Shown here: positions 36,371 to 47,150 of the stretch, piece after piece
Position numbering within the stretch: position 1 is the stretch's first letter
Layout: every line of letters starts with the position of its first letter
Assembly: GCF_000725495.1 (NCBI RefSeq)
Contig: NZ_JNZD01000003.1
Span: 248,001 to 312,000, forward strand
From: Streptomyces aureus
Lineage (GTDB): Bacteria; Actinomycetota; Actinomycetes; Streptomycetales; Streptomycetaceae
Direction: 5' to 3'
Length of the DNA stretch: 64,000 bases
Notes under the pieces: generated by a model
Seen by the model: only the letters and a program-made list of their open reading frames with translations
The model's database searches: none
Told to the model about the DNA's origin: nothing
Translations under genes and position numbers: made by a program

Positions 36371-37453
36371 TCAGGGGTCCTGAAAGCGGATCAGGCGTTT
36401 GACGGCCGACCGCAACCGGCGGTCGGCAGCCGAGACGGGAATCCGTTCCCGCAGGAGGCGCGGGGAGGAGAAGCTCTCCGCGCCGAATCCGGCCTTGAAC
36501 TCGGCGAGCGAGGACCCCGGGGCGGACTCTCCCATGTCGAAGGTCCGGCAGGACGCCTCGCACGCGTCCTCGATCGCGAGCCGGTAGAGCAGCGGAACGG
36601 CCCGGACCGGATGGGCCAGTTCCCGGTCCATGGCACTGCGCCACATCTTGGCGTGCCCGCCGTGGCGCAGCACGATGCACGCCCCCGCGGGCTCACCGGC
36701 GCGCCAGGCCATCCAGATCGCGCACCCGTCACCGAGCCGGGCCGCCACCTCCGCCAGCCGTTTCTCGGGGAACTCCCGGGTCCTGCGCCAGCGGGCCAAC
36801 GCCAGCGGCTCGTGCTGCTGTTCGGCCCACCGCACGATCGACTTCCGGTACAGCTCGTAGAAGGCGGGAACGAGCCGGCCGCTGCGGTCCACCTCGACGT
36901 CGACGTCCGAACGCTCGGCCCGGCGGACCTCCCGTCGCATCCGCCGCCCGATGCGCTGTTCCCAGACCACTCCGAAGCCGCCGTCGAGGTCCACCATCTG
37001 CGTCATGTGCGGCTGCAGATCGAAACCGGCGGCCGCGGCCGCCCAAACGGCCTGGTCCGCCGGCCTCAGCCGCACGGCGATCCGCAGCGCCCGCAGCCGC
37101 GCGAGGTCGGCGAGGACGGCACGCGCCTCCGCCGGGCCGACGCTCTCCGGGCACACCGGCCCTCCGATGCCCCACTGGGCCGGCCAGGACTCCGCCGCGT
37201 CCAGGAACGGCGGGCGGCGCCTTCTGCCGACGAGGGGAAGCACGAGCCGCCGGCCCCGCTCGAACTCGTAGAGACGGCTCGCGTCCCGGTACGGTCCCGA
37301 GGCGCACAGACAGTCCAGCCAGTGCGGAGTCTGGCTGGGGTTGGTGTCGGGGTCCTTGCCCGCCAACTCCCACCAGATGTCACGCGGCGCCGGTGTGGTG
37401 ACGAGCGCGGGACCGGCCGGAGTGTCGATCGGGAACTCAGCAGGTGCGTTCAC
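36371..37453 (-). CDS. FemAB/GNAT-like acyltransferase, paralogue 1
   Basis: 360 aa protein of the double-GNAT FemAB-like type (peptidoglycan bridge or polysaccharide acylation). Motifs shared with the next gene are WGIGGPV, RLVPAFYELY, PLALARWRR, IVLRHGGHAKMWR, LAIEDAC and AVKRLI. GTG at 37453 follows AGGAGAGG. Its stop lies 11 bp from the phosphoesterase stop (convergent). Likely transfers an aminoacyl or acyl group to a cell-surface acceptor; the donor is unknown. Confidence 0.75.
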   Translation of the reverse strand: MNAPAEFPIDTPAGPALVTTPAPRDIWWELAGKDPDTNPSQTPHWLDCLCASGPYRDASRLYEFERGRRLVLPLVGRRRRPPFLDAAESWPAQWGIGGPVCPESVGPAEARAVLADLARLRALRIAVRLRPADQAVWAAAAAGFDLQPHMTQMVDLDGGFGVVWEQRIGRRMRREVRRAERSDVDVEVDRSGRLVPAFYELYRKSIVRWAEQQHEPLALARWRRTREFPEKRLAEVAARLGDGCAIWMAWRAGEPAGACIVLRHGGHAKMWRSAMDRELAHPVRAVPLLYRLAIEDACEASCRTFDMGESAPGSSLAEFKAGFGAESFSSPRLLRERIPVSAADRRLRSAVKRLIRFQDP

Positions 37454-37668
37454 GGACCTCTCCTGCCGGGCGCAGGGGCCCCGCGAGGACGACGCTCGCG
37501 GACCGAGGACCCACGTGCCTACGTCCGATGCTAGGCGGGGCGTCCGGCCAGGGCATCTCGGTGGGACCGGGCGTCGCTCGCCCGTGAGGACCGGGGGCAG
37601 GCGTTCTCGAGGGCCGGGCGTCGGAGGTCCTCGTCGTCCTGGCGTCGCCCGTCCTCGGGGACCGCGCG

Positions 37669-38748
37669 TCACTCGTCCTTGAAGCCGATGAGCCGCTTCA
37701 CGGCGCCCCGCAGCAGCTGATCGCCCGCCGTGAGGGGGAGCACTTCCCTGCGGCAGCCGAAGGACGGGTAGCCGTGGGCACCGAGCCGTTCCTTGAAGAC
37801 GCTGACGGAGGAATCGGGGGCGGAGTCGCCGAAGTGGTAGAACCGGCAACCGGAAGCGCAGGCGTCCTCGATGGCGAGCTTGTGCAGCAACGTGGTGGCG
37901 CGCACGGGGTTGGCCAGCTCCTTGACCATGCCCGCCCGCCAGTACTTCGCGTGCGGCCCGTGGCGCAGCACGATCATGGCCGCCACCGGCTCACCCCGGT
38001 ACGAGGCCATCCACACGGCACAGGACTCCGCGAGCGTCTCCGCGACCGTCTCGAACTTGAGCAGCGGATCGATCCGGCTCCTGCGCCAGCGGGCCAGCGC
38101 CAGCGGCTCGTTCGCCTGCTGCGCCCACCGGGCGATCGAGTGCTGGTAGAGGGCGTAGAACTCCGGCACCAGGCGCCCGGTGCGGTCGACCTCCACCTCG
38201 ACCCCCGCCTTCTCGCCCTTGCGCACGGCGGTTCTCACCGAACTCTTGAAGTGCCCCCACACATCACCGAAACCGCCGTCCAGATCCAGGACGTACGTCG
38301 TGTGCGGCACGGTGGTGAAGGCGGAGGGCACGCACGACAGCCACACGGGGTCCACGTTCGGGCCGAACCGGACGGAGACACGGTTCGAGGGGAGCCGGGC
38401 CAGATCCTCGAAGACGGCGCGCACGTGCCGCGGGTCGGGCGCCTGAGCGGTGACGGGAGCGCCGATGCCCCATTCGGAGGGCCAGGCGTCCTGGGCGATC
38501 AGCCGGGCGGGCCAGCCGCGCCTACGGGCCAGCGGCACGACGATCCCGCCGGAATCGCCGAACGCGTAGAAGCGGCTGGCGTCGTCATAGGAATCCGTCG
38601 CGCAGATGCAGTCGAGCCAGTCCGGGGTCTGGGTGATCAGCGCCCGGTCGTTCTGGTCGACCCATCGCTGCCAGGTGTCGCGGGGCGCCGGAGACGTCAC
38701 GTCGAGACCATTGCGTCTCGCCGAGGTTCGAGGGCCCGAAAAGCGCAT
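37669..38748 (-). CDS. FemAB/GNAT-like acyltransferase, paralogue 2
   Basis: 359 aa, the upstream tandem copy of the previous gene with the same blocks (WGIGAPV, RLVPEFYALY, PLALARWRR, IVLRHGPHAKYWR, LAIEDAC, AVKRLIGF). ATG at 38748; the first 16 residues are extra and a GTG at the VTSPAPRD position is possible. The 215-bp spacer to paralogue 1 (37454-37668) carries only degenerate GTCGTC/CGGGCGTC repeats. Duplication with divergence suggests two different acceptors or sites. Confidence 0.75.
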   Translation of the reverse strand: MRFSGPRTSARRNGLDVTSPAPRDTWQRWVDQNDRALITQTPDWLDCICATDSYDDASRFYAFGDSGGIVVPLARRRGWPARLIAQDAWPSEWGIGAPVTAQAPDPRHVRAVFEDLARLPSNRVSVRFGPNVDPVWLSCVPSAFTTVPHTTYVLDLDGGFGDVWGHFKSSVRTAVRKGEKAGVEVEVDRTGRLVPEFYALYQHSIARWAQQANEPLALARWRRSRIDPLLKFETVAETLAESCAVWMASYRGEPVAAMIVLRHGPHAKYWRAGMVKELANPVRATTLLHKLAIEDACASGCRFYHFGDSAPDSSVSVFKERLGAHGYPSFGCRREVLPLTAGDQLLRGAVKRLIGFKDE

Positions 38749-38967
38749 GGATCCAGTTCCTCATCCGTCGCGAACGGTAGGCGTTCTGAACCTTCACCCA
38801 CCAACACTGCTCTGTCGTTCAGCGGGCCGCATCTCGGCCGCGGAACGCGCGTTGCCGTTGCGCGCGGAGAGCCGGACCCTCTTCGCCACAGAGTGGCGCA
38901 TTCGGGGAAAAAGGTATGATTGACCTGCAAGGAGCGACCGTAATTCGCCAGTCGACAGAGGTAATCC

Positions 38968-39741
38968 GTGGACCAGTTGGCAGGAACCCAGACCTCCACG
39001 CGCATGGTGCGCCTCCATCAGCGATTCCCGACCACGCGCCTGATGCACGATGCGCGTCGCGTGCTCGACGAGGGGATCGACCTGTTCCGCCTCAAGCTCG
39101 ACGCGCTGCCCGACGGCATCTACCAGCCGGTCCCGGGCATCCATGTGCGAAGGGCCAAGCGATCCGTCGGTACGGGGTCGCGCTGGGAGGCCATGGAACC
39201 GGTCGTCGAGCGGCTCCGGGTGGAGAGCGCGCTCGACGTGGGAGCGAACGTCGGCTACTTCCCGATCAGGCTCGCCCAGCGCGGAATACCCTCCGTCGCG
39301 CTGGAGGCGGACCCCAAGTGCGTACGGACGGCGACGACCGCCGTGCGGCGGAACGGGCTCGACAACGTGGCCGTGATGAGCCTCGAGTTCCGCCCCGACA
39401 CCCTCCCCCTCCTGCCGGCGACCGACTGCACCCTCCTGCTGTCCTTGTGGCACCACCTGGTGCGGGAGCTGGGTTTCGGCACGGCCACCGACATGCTCCG
39501 CGGGCTCTGGGACAAGACCGGCAAGGTGATGTTCTTCGACAGCGGCGAGGACGAGATGCCCGAGTCGTTCGGACTGCCCCGCATGGAGCCGACCCCCGAC
39601 GTCTGGCTCACCGAGTACCTGCTGAAGAACTGCGCGGGCGGGCGGGTCGAACACCTTGGCCGGCACCGCGCCTTCGACGCCGACGGCCTGCCCGCGGATC
39701 GGGCGCTCTTCGCCGTGATCCGGGAAACGCCGGACGCGTAG
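38968..39741 (+). CDS. class I SAM-dependent methyltransferase (FkbM-like)
   Basis: 257 aa. The SAM motif ALDVGANVGYFPIRLA lies at about residue 88, followed by ALEADPKC (acidic residue binding ribose). LLSLWHHLVRELG resembles sugar methyltransferases of the FkbM group. GTG at 38968 with AGAGG before it. Immediately right of the FemAB pair and divergent from them, so methylation of the surface glycan is plausible but unproven. Confidence 0.75.
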   Translation: MDQLAGTQTSTRMVRLHQRFPTTRLMHDARRVLDEGIDLFRLKLDALPDGIYQPVPGIHVRRAKRSVGTGSRWEAMEPVVERLRVESALDVGANVGYFPIRLAQRGIPSVALEADPKCVRTATTAVRRNGLDNVAVMSLEFRPDTLPLLPATDCTLLLSLWHHLVRELGFGTATDMLRGLWDKTGKVMFFDSGEDEMPESFGLPRMEPTPDVWLTEYLLKNCAGGRVEHLGRHRAFDADGLPADRALFAVIRETPDA

Positions 39742-39899
39742 GCCGCGTCGACTCCTTGCGCCAGGTGGAGCGCTTTGAGAACGCCTTCACTCCCCATCTC
39801 CCCTCCGGACCCCGGTCCGCCTCGGTCTTCACGGGCGGCCGATGGCTTATCGTCGAGTTCGCTCCGTATGCGAAGTTCACCGGCGTGGAGGACGAGGCG

Positions 39900-40604
39900 A
39901 TGAACGAGGGGGAACAGCCGGCGCGGCGCGCCAGCGACCGTGGGCGTTACGGTCGGCTCAGCCGGGAACGGGTGCTCGCCAGCGCGTTGCAGCTGGTGGA
40001 CGAGGAAGGCCTGTCGGCGCTCAGCATGCGGCGACTGGGATCCGCGCTCGGCGTCGAGGCCATGGCGCTCTACCGGTACGCACCCAGCAAGGACGCCCTG
40101 CTCGACGGGCTGGTGGAGGCGCTCTACCTCGAACTCGAGGAGAAGCTGACGCCCGCGGCGGAGGAGGAGCCGGACTGGCGGGAGCGGCTGCACCGGGCCG
40201 CCGGGGCCATGTACGAGGTGTGTCTCGCCCATCCCCAGGCGGTTCCGCTGCTCGCCACCCGCATGCTCGCGGTCCCGCTGGCCCGCCGGCCGAGCGCGGT
40301 GCTGCGGGACCACGAGCGGGTGCTCACCCTGCTGCGGGCGGCGGGATTCGACGAACCCAGCACGGCCGCCCTCTTCCGCGCCTACTCCGCCTGGCTGCTC
40401 GGATACGTCTCCGTGGAAGTGCAGCCGATGGTGGACAACCCGGACGAGTCCGATCCCGCCTTCCGACTCGGTCTGCACCATCTGTCGCCGCGGGAGCTGC
40501 CGACCCTGCGCGAGAGCGCGCCCGCGCTCGCGGAGCGGGGTGGACCGGAGGGACTCGCGGAGGGCCTGGACGCGCTCCTGGACCGTTTCGGCCGGCCTTC
40601 CTAG
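39900..40604 (+). CDS. TetR family regulator
   Basis: 234 aa. Helix-turn-helix SMRRLGSALGVEAMALYRY at residues ~41-59 and a C-terminal region like that of TetR itself (TetR_C class 1). ATG at 39900 follows GGAGGACG. Its TAG overlaps the stop of the convergent metallophosphoesterase gene. Target unknown. Confidence 0.85.
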   Translation: MNEGEQPARRASDRGRYGRLSRERVLASALQLVDEEGLSALSMRRLGSALGVEAMALYRYAPSKDALLDGLVEALYLELEEKLTPAAEEEPDWRERLHRAAGAMYEVCLAHPQAVPLLATRMLAVPLARRPSAVLRDHERVLTLLRAAGFDEPSTAALFRAYSAWLLGYVSVEVQPMVDNPDESDPAFRLGLHHLSPRELPTLRESAPALAERGGPEGLAEGLDALLDRFGRPS

Positions 40605-41815
40605 GCGTCCGCCCGCGGGGAGCGGAGGACGAGCAGGGTGATCTCGCTGGGGGCGAAGACGCGGAACGGCGGGCCCCAGAAGCCGGTGCCGCGGCTGGTG
40701 TAGAGAAGCGTGCGGGCGCCGTGACGGCTCAGGCCCGCGACGGCGGGCTGGTCGATGCGGACCAAGTAGTGGAACGGCCAGATCTGACCGCCGTGGGTGT
40801 GCCCGGAGAGCTGGAGGTCGATGCCGGCCGCCGCCGCCCGGTCGATGAACTTGGGCTGGTGGGCGAGGAGCAGGACGGGCAGGTCGGGGTCGGCGCCGCT
40901 CAGGGCTCCGTCGAGGTGGGCGCGGTGGCCCGCGAGGCCCGAGGACTCGGCGGTGACGTCGTCCACGCCGGCGACCACGAGGGTGTCGCCGCCGCGTTCG
41001 AGCAACAGATGGCGGTTGCGCAGCGGCTCCCAGCCCAGCTCGTCCATCAGGTCGACCCAGCCCTGGGCCTCGCTGTAGTACTCGTGGTTGCCGGTCACGT
41101 ACACCCGGGCCCGGGTGGCCCGTACGGTACCGAGCGGGAGGGCCTGGGCGCGGCGGCGTTCGGCCGTGCCGTCCGCGATGTCGCCGGTGTGGCAGACCAC
41201 GTCGGCCTCCAGCGTGTTCACTGTCTCGCACACCCGCTCCGACCAGCGTGCGCGATCGAGCGGGCCGTAGTGGGTGTCGGTGATGAGGGCGACCCTGAGG
41301 CCGTCCAGGCCGGTGCCCAGCCGCGGGAGTTGTACGTCGAGCCGGCGCACCCGGGGCACGCGGCGGGCCTCGGTGTATCCCCAGGCCAGCAGCACGGCGG
41401 ATATGCCGAGGACGGCCCAGGTGACGAGGCGGGCCCGGTCCTGGCCGTCTCCGACGCCGGCCACGGTCAGGGCGAGCCGCAGGAGGACCCCGAGCAGCAC
41501 GGACCAGGTGAACAGGACCCAGCTGGTGCCCAGCAGGGTGTCGCCGACGATCGCCAACCGGTCCTGCTGGCGCCGGCCGTGGCCGCGCACCATCGAGATC
41601 GGCATGCCGACGAGGCCGAGGACGAACAGCGCGGTGCCGGCCGCGGTGACGGCCGCCGGCCAGTGCTGGCCGCCGTACAGGAGTACCCAGCAGGGCACCG
41701 ACCACAGCAGGACGGGGGCGATCAGGGGGATGAAGCGCATCAGCCGGTGCAATCGGCTCGGCCGTGGGGCGCGCGCCTCGTCCTCGGCGGGTCGGGTGTC
41801 GCTGGTGTCGGTCAC
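40601..41815 (-). CDS. membrane-bound metallophosphoesterase
   Basis: 404 aa. About four transmembrane segments in the first 150 residues, then a calcineurin-type domain: ITDTHYG, HTGDIAD, GNHEYY, LAHQPKF and SGHTHGGQIWP give the full set of two-metal ligands. Resembles YkuE-like phosphoesterases of the cell envelope. GTG at 41815 with GAGAGGG before it was preferred to ATG at 41851. It converges on the TetR gene with CTAG shared by both stop codons. Confidence 0.85.
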   Translation of the reverse strand: MTDTSDTRPAEDEARAPRPSRLHRLMRFIPLIAPVLLWSVPCWVLLYGGQHWPAAVTAAGTALFVLGLVGMPISMVRGHGRRQQDRLAIVGDTLLGTSWVLFTWSVLLGVLLRLALTVAGVGDGQDRARLVTWAVLGISAVLLAWGYTEARRVPRVRRLDVQLPRLGTGLDGLRVALITDTHYGPLDRARWSERVCETVNTLEADVVCHTGDIADGTAERRRAQALPLGTVRATRARVYVTGNHEYYSEAQGWVDLMDELGWEPLRNRHLLLERGGDTLVVAGVDDVTAESSGLAGHRAHLDGALSGADPDLPVLLLAHQPKFIDRAAAAGIDLQLSGHTHGGQIWPFHYLVRIDQPAVAGLSRHGARTLLYTSRGTGFWGPPFRVFAPSEITLLVLRSPRADA

Positions 41816-41934
41816 GCTTTCCCTCTCTGACCGGGCGTCCGTCTCGCGCACAGTATCCGCCCGCCCTCGGACCGTCCGGACGGGTGTTCAAGGGTACGCG
41901 CAGCCTCAGGCCGGAGGGCCGCCACCGCCGACGA

Positions 41935-41972
41935 AGGGCGCCCGACCCGGCGACTTCCGGGTCGGGCGCCCT
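41935..41972. terminator. perfect 16-bp hairpin after the aldehyde dehydrogenase gene
   Basis: AGGGCGCCCGACCCGG (41935-41950) and CCGGGTCGGGCGCCCT (41957-41972) with loop CGACTT. It lies 34 bp after the stop of the minus-strand aldehyde dehydrogenase. Confidence 0.85.
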
Positions 41973-41973
41973 G

Positions 41974-42006
41974 CTCGTGGGTCTACTCGTGGGTCTACTC
42001 GTGGGT

Positions 42007-42009
<3 letters not shown>
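41974..42009. repeat. three perfect 12-bp repeats CTCGTGGGTCTA
   Basis: Exact copies at 41974, 41986 and 41998. The last contains the stop codon of the aldehyde dehydrogenase gene, and the array touches the terminator hairpin. Confidence 0.9.
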
Positions 42010-43530
<1,521 letters not shown>

Positions 43531-43599
43531 GCTGGTTGCCTCCCGGAGAAGCGCTGCCCGCCGTCGGGCAGCTCTCGCCGCGAGGCTAGGAACCCGGAC

Positions 43600-43615
43600 G
43601 TTGCAACGACGTTGC
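43600..43615. promoter_or_regulatory. inverted repeat GCAAC-GAC-GTTGC before the aldehyde dehydrogenase
   Basis: The sequence GTTGCAACGACGTTGC contains two overlapping palindromes (GTTGCAAC and GCAAC-N3-GTTGC). It sits about 75 bp before the ATG at 43530, a suitable place for an activator such as the adjacent GAF protein. Confidence 0.5.
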
Positions 43616-43757
43616 GCGCCCGGAACCGTGGGAGGCCAGGGCGCCAGGGACCTTGGGAGGCCGGGGCGCCCGGAACCGTGGGAGAGCGCGGCGCCCGGAA
43701 CTGTGGAGGCCACGACCGTCGGAACCGTGGGAGGCCGGAGCGCCCGGAGCCGCGGCC
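43616..43757. repeat. five to six 25-bp tandem units
   Basis: Units GCGCCCGGAACCGTGGGAG-x6 at 43616, 43641, 43666, 43691, 43716 and 43740. They fill the 290-bp gap 43531-43820 up to the GAF regulator. The core CGGAACCGTGGGAG recurs once at about 56122. Confidence 0.8.
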
Positions 43758-43820
43758 CCGTTCCACGGAGCGGTCCACCGCCGCCCCGCCAGTCCTGTCG
43801 GCGAGGCGCCCTCCGCGGTG

Positions 43821-45122
43821 TCAATGCGGCCGCGGCCGCACCCTGACCTCGCGTGCGGCGTGCGCCCATCCCGCCGGTGCGCCCTGCTCGGACTCCAGCT
43901 CCGCCACCCGCGCGTGGACGGCCGCCGCGGGGCGCAGCGCCGACAGCGCCCGCCAGACGTCGAGATCGTCCTCGCCCCACGGCGCCCGGACCCAGTCGGC
44001 CAGCAGATCCGGGTCCCGCCGGGTGATGACCGCCGTCCGCAGCCCGTCGGCCAGCCGTCGCCGCAGCCGCACCACCGCCGGTGCCGTCGAACCCGGCAGC
44101 AGCGGACCGGAGTACACCGCCGCGGCCGCCGTCACCGCGCCGCTGCCGAGCCGCCGCTCCAGCATCGCCACATCGGACTCGACCGGCCGGGTGAGCCGGT
44201 AGGGACGCGAACCGAGCAGCCCCGGACCGAGGATCCGGCGCAGCCGCGCCAGCTCGGCCCGCAGGGTCACCGGAGTCACCGACTCGTCCTCGTACAGCGC
44301 GCACTGCAACTCGTCGCCGGTCAGCCCTTCCGGATGCCGGGCCAGCAGGACCAGGATCTCGCTGTGCCGGCGACTGAGCCTGATCTTCCGTCCGTCGGTG
44401 ACCAGTTGGGCCTCGTCGCGCCCCAGGGCCGTCAGTTCGAGGGCGTCGGCCATGGCCCGGGGCGGCGCGAGCAGGGCGAGATGGGCCTCGGCGGCCCGCG
44501 CCACCGCCTGGACGAACCCGAGGCTGTGCGGATGCGCGAGCCCGTCCCCGCCGGTGATGTCCACCGCCCCGAGCACCCGTCCGGTGCGCGGATCGTGCAC
44601 GGGCGCCGCCGCACAGGTCCAGGGCTGCACCCGCCGGATGAAGTGCTCGGCCGCGAACACCTGCACCGGACGGTCGACCGCGACCGCCGTCCCCGGTGCG
44701 TTCGTTCCGACCGCCGACTCCGACCACCGCGCGCCCGGAACGAAGTTCATCCGCCCGGCCTGCCGCCGTGTCCCCGGGTGGCCCTCGACCCACAGGAGCC
44801 TGCCCTGCGCGTCGCACACGGCCAGCAGATGCTCCCCGTCCGCCGCGAACGTCCCCATGAGCTCCCGGAACAGCGGCATCACCTGCGCGAGCGGATGCTC
44901 GGCCCGGTAGGAGCCGAGTTCCCCGTCCATGAGTTCCACCCTCGCGGTGTCCTCCGGGACGACGCCCGCTCGCGCCGACCGCCGCCACGACTCCGCCACC
45001 ACGCCACGAACCGGCCGCGGCACCGTACCCGCCTCGGTGAACGACTCGTACGCGCGGCGCAGCAGCCGACCCCGCTCGGCGGGATCGGTCCCCGGTTCCA
45101 GGGCCACCCAAGGATCGGTCAA
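43821..45122 (-). CDS. GAF-domain regulator with winged-helix C-terminus
   Basis: 433 aa. Residues ~45-220 resemble the N-terminal sensor of AcoR-type activators ([22 protein letters not shown] stretch; [31 protein letters not shown]). The AAA+ and Fis parts of sigma-54 activators are absent. Instead residues ~245-310 look like a winged helix ([19 protein letters not shown]). It lies upstream of the aldehyde dehydrogenase on the same strand and probably activates it on sensing an aldehyde or alcohol. Confidence 0.8.
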   Translation of the reverse strand: MTDPWVALEPGTDPAERGRLLRRAYESFTEAGTVPRPVRGVVAESWRRSARAGVVPEDTARVELMDGELGSYRAEHPLAQVMPLFRELMGTFAADGEHLLAVCDAQGRLLWVEGHPGTRRQAGRMNFVPGARWSESAVGTNAPGTAVAVDRPVQVFAAEHFIRRVQPWTCAAAPVHDPRTGRVLGAVDITGGDGLAHPHSLGFVQAVARAAEAHLALLAPPRAMADALELTALGRDEAQLVTDGRKIRLSRRHSEILVLLARHPEGLTGDELQCALYEDESVTPVTLRAELARLRRILGPGLLGSRPYRLTRPVESDVAMLERRLGSGAVTAAAAVYSGPLLPGSTAPAVVRLRRRLADGLRTAVITRRDPDLLADWVRAPWGEDDLDVWRALSALRPAAAVHARVAELESEQGAPAGWAHAAREVRVRPRPH

Positions 45123-45257
45123 CTCGGCCTCCCGGAAGGCGATGCGGCTGGGTCCATCGTCACTCCCGGTGCGGGCCTGGACAACCCGTGTGACGTTCCC
45201 CTTCCGCCCGGTGCCCCCCCTGGGTCCCGGCCCGCCTCGCCGCGAGGCCGTTCCCGC

Positions 45258-45857
45258 TCAGGCGAAGTTGACGAGCCGGATGTACCGCGTCCAGTCCCAG
45301 TTGGGCCCCGGATCGGTGTGGTCGGTGCCCGGCACCTCGTAGTGCCCGATGATGTGGGCGCGGTCCTTGGGGATCCCGTACTGGTCGCAGATCGCGGCCG
45401 TGAGCCGCGCCGACTCCTCGTAGAGGGCGTCGGTGAAGTACGCGGGCCGGTCCACCCAGCCCTCGTGCTCGATGCCGATGCTTCTGGTGTTGTAGTCCCA
45501 GTTGCCCGCGTGCCAGGCGACGTCCCGCTCCCGCACGCACTGGGTGACATGACCGTCTGCCGACCGCACGAGGTAGTGCGCGGACACCTTCTTCGCCGGA
45601 TTCTGGAAGATGGACAGCGTCGTGGCGTACGTGGCCTGGGTGACGTGGATGACCACATAGTCGAGGTCGTAGCTGTAGGGGCGGTCGGAGGCCGTGTAGT
45701 TGGAGCCGGTCGCCGGATACCAGTCGGCGCCCGGGTAGTCGACGGCCGACGGCTGTGCGGCCGCCTTGACGTCGGGAAGCAACGCGTAGGGGAGGGCCGC
45801 GAGGGCTGCGCCCTTGAGCAGCCGCCGTCGGCTCGGGAACGACCGTGCTCGCTCCAT
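45258..45857 (-). CDS. Tat-exported N-acetylmuramoyl-L-alanine amidase (Amidase_2)
   Basis: 199 aa. Tat signal SRRRLLKGAALAALPYALL at the N-terminus. Amidase_2 domain with zinc ligands in VVIHVTQ, in HIIGHYEVPG, and the final TDPGPNWDW block; NTRSIGIEHEG is also typical. Cleaves the amide between MurNAc and the stem peptide. ATG at 45857. The gap 45123-45257 to the GAF regulator shows nothing notable. Confidence 0.9.
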   Translation of the reverse strand: MERARSFPSRRRLLKGAALAALPYALLPDVKAAAQPSAVDYPGADWYPATGSNYTASDRPYSYDLDYVVIHVTQATYATTLSIFQNPAKKVSAHYLVRSADGHVTQCVRERDVAWHAGNWDYNTRSIGIEHEGWVDRPAYFTDALYEESARLTAAICDQYGIPKDRAHIIGHYEVPGTDHTDPGPNWDWTRYIRLVNFA

Positions 45858-45889
45858 GGATCTGGGCCTTTCATCGGTGGGGGGTGTGG

Positions 45890-46060
45890 GGCCTTTTGGT
45901 GTGGGGCTGTCGGGTGTGGGGCCGTGAACACACGGCCTTTGCTCGGGCGTTCTAGGCGTTCTAGGCGTTCTGGGTGAGCCGGGCGTGCTGGCTGTTTGCG
46001 GCGTGCTGGGTGTGTTGGCTGTTCCCGGTGTTCCCGGTGTGCCGGATGGGACGAGCGAGG
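45890..46060. repeat. short repeats between amidase and acetamidase genes
   Basis: The 279-bp gap 45858-46136 is made of short direct repeats: GGTGTGGGGC twice near 45900, GGCGTTCTA three times at about 45947-45970, and GTGCTGG / GTTCCCGGT pairs to about 46045. No gene. Confidence 0.5.
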
Positions 46061-46136
46061 CCGCGGACGGATTCGGGCCCGGTGAAGCGTGGCCCGCGTG
46101 GCCTGCCCGGCCCGAGTGACCCGGGTGGCCGTGCGG

Positions 46137-47150
46137 TCAGTGCCGCAGGGCCGCGGCCGTCTCGCGCAGCCGGGCGTGCAGACCACGATGGGTCTCCCGC
46201 GCGGGCAGCCACTCCTTGCGCAGCTTGGCGACGCACGTGTAGTTGGTGTCGCAGACGTTCGCGAGCGGAGACTCGACGGTCTGTGTCGCGAACTGGTAGG
46301 CGTCCAGCTCGCTGAACCCGTAGTCCCGCACCAGCCACTGCACGAGGTCGAGCTGGGATATCCGGAAGGCGTCCTCGAGCGGGCGCGCGGAACCCGTCGA
46401 GATGATGTGGGTGTCGGACTCGATGCGGGGCCAGGGAGTGGCGACTCCCTTGAGGAGTTCGACGATCACCACCGTGTTCATCGCGCATTCGACCGCGACG
46501 CCGCACGTCTCGCCCTCGCCCTGGCGCGCGTGTCCGTCGCCCAGGCTGAGCAGGGCGCCTTCGACGTTCACCCCGAGATAGCAGGTCACTCCCGCGCGCA
46601 TCTCCGGCGTGTCCATGTTCCCGCCGTGCGCGTCGGGCACCAGCGCGGACCGCACCTCCAGGTTCGCCGGCGCGACCCCCACCGTGCCGTGCATCGGATC
46701 CATCGGCAGTTCGATCCGGATGTCGCTGTCCCGCGCACTGAACTGCGCCGTCCGCCGCTCCCGGTCGAGCTGCCAGATCCACACGGTCTCCGGCAACGGC
46801 GGCTGCAGGGAGGCCGTGGTGTGGGTCGAGGTCAGGGCGCCGAAGAGGGGGACCGTCGTCGACGCGGCCCAGTCTCGGGCCGGCTCGATCGAGACGAAGT
46901 GGACCGCGACCGTGTCCCCCGGCTCCGCCCCCTCGACGTAGAACGGACCGGTCTGCGGATTGAGGAACGGGAACTCGCAGACCTCGGAGACCAAGTCCTT
47001 CTCCGAGCGCACCCGCCCGGCGAAGCAGTCCTCGGTGTAGAGATCGAGCACGGTGCCCGGCGCGATCCGTGCGACGGGTGGTGCGCCGCCGAAGGTCCAG
47101 GCGAACTCGCCCGGCGCGGGACGTAAGGTCAGGACCCGGGGGTCGCTCAT
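46137..47150 (-). CDS. acetamidase/formamidase family protein
   Basis: 337 aa. FmdA/AmdA family features: PGDTVAVHFVSIEP, GTVGVAP, PDAHGGNMDTPEMRAG and the stretch SLGDGHARQGEGETCGVAVE. Hydrolyses short amides to acid and ammonia. ATG at 47150 overlaps the stop of the permease gene (ATGA). With the permease it forms an uptake-and-hydrolysis pair for an amide or amine. Confidence 0.9.
   Translation of the reverse strand: MSDPRVLTLRPAPGEFAWTFGGAPPVARIAPGTVLDLYTEDCFAGRVRSEKDLVSEVCEFPFLNPQTGPFYVEGAEPGDTVAVHFVSIEPARDWAASTTVPLFGALTSTHTTASLQPPLPETVWIWQLDRERRTAQFSARDSDIRIELPMDPMHGTVGVAPANLEVRSALVPDAHGGNMDTPEMRAGVTCYLGVNVEGALLSLGDGHARQGEGETCGVAVECAMNTVVIVELLKGVATPWPRIESDTHIISTGSARPLEDAFRISQLDLVQWLVRDYGFSELDAYQFATQTVESPLANVCDTNYTCVAKLRKEWLPARETHRGLHARLRETAAALRH

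Noticed and set aside
33164..37534. A very long open frame (about 1450 codons) on the plus strand
   Set aside because: It runs antisense through several genes with clear motifs, and its translation is low-complexity Arg/Gly/Pro-rich, as expected from the opposite strand of GC-rich DNA.
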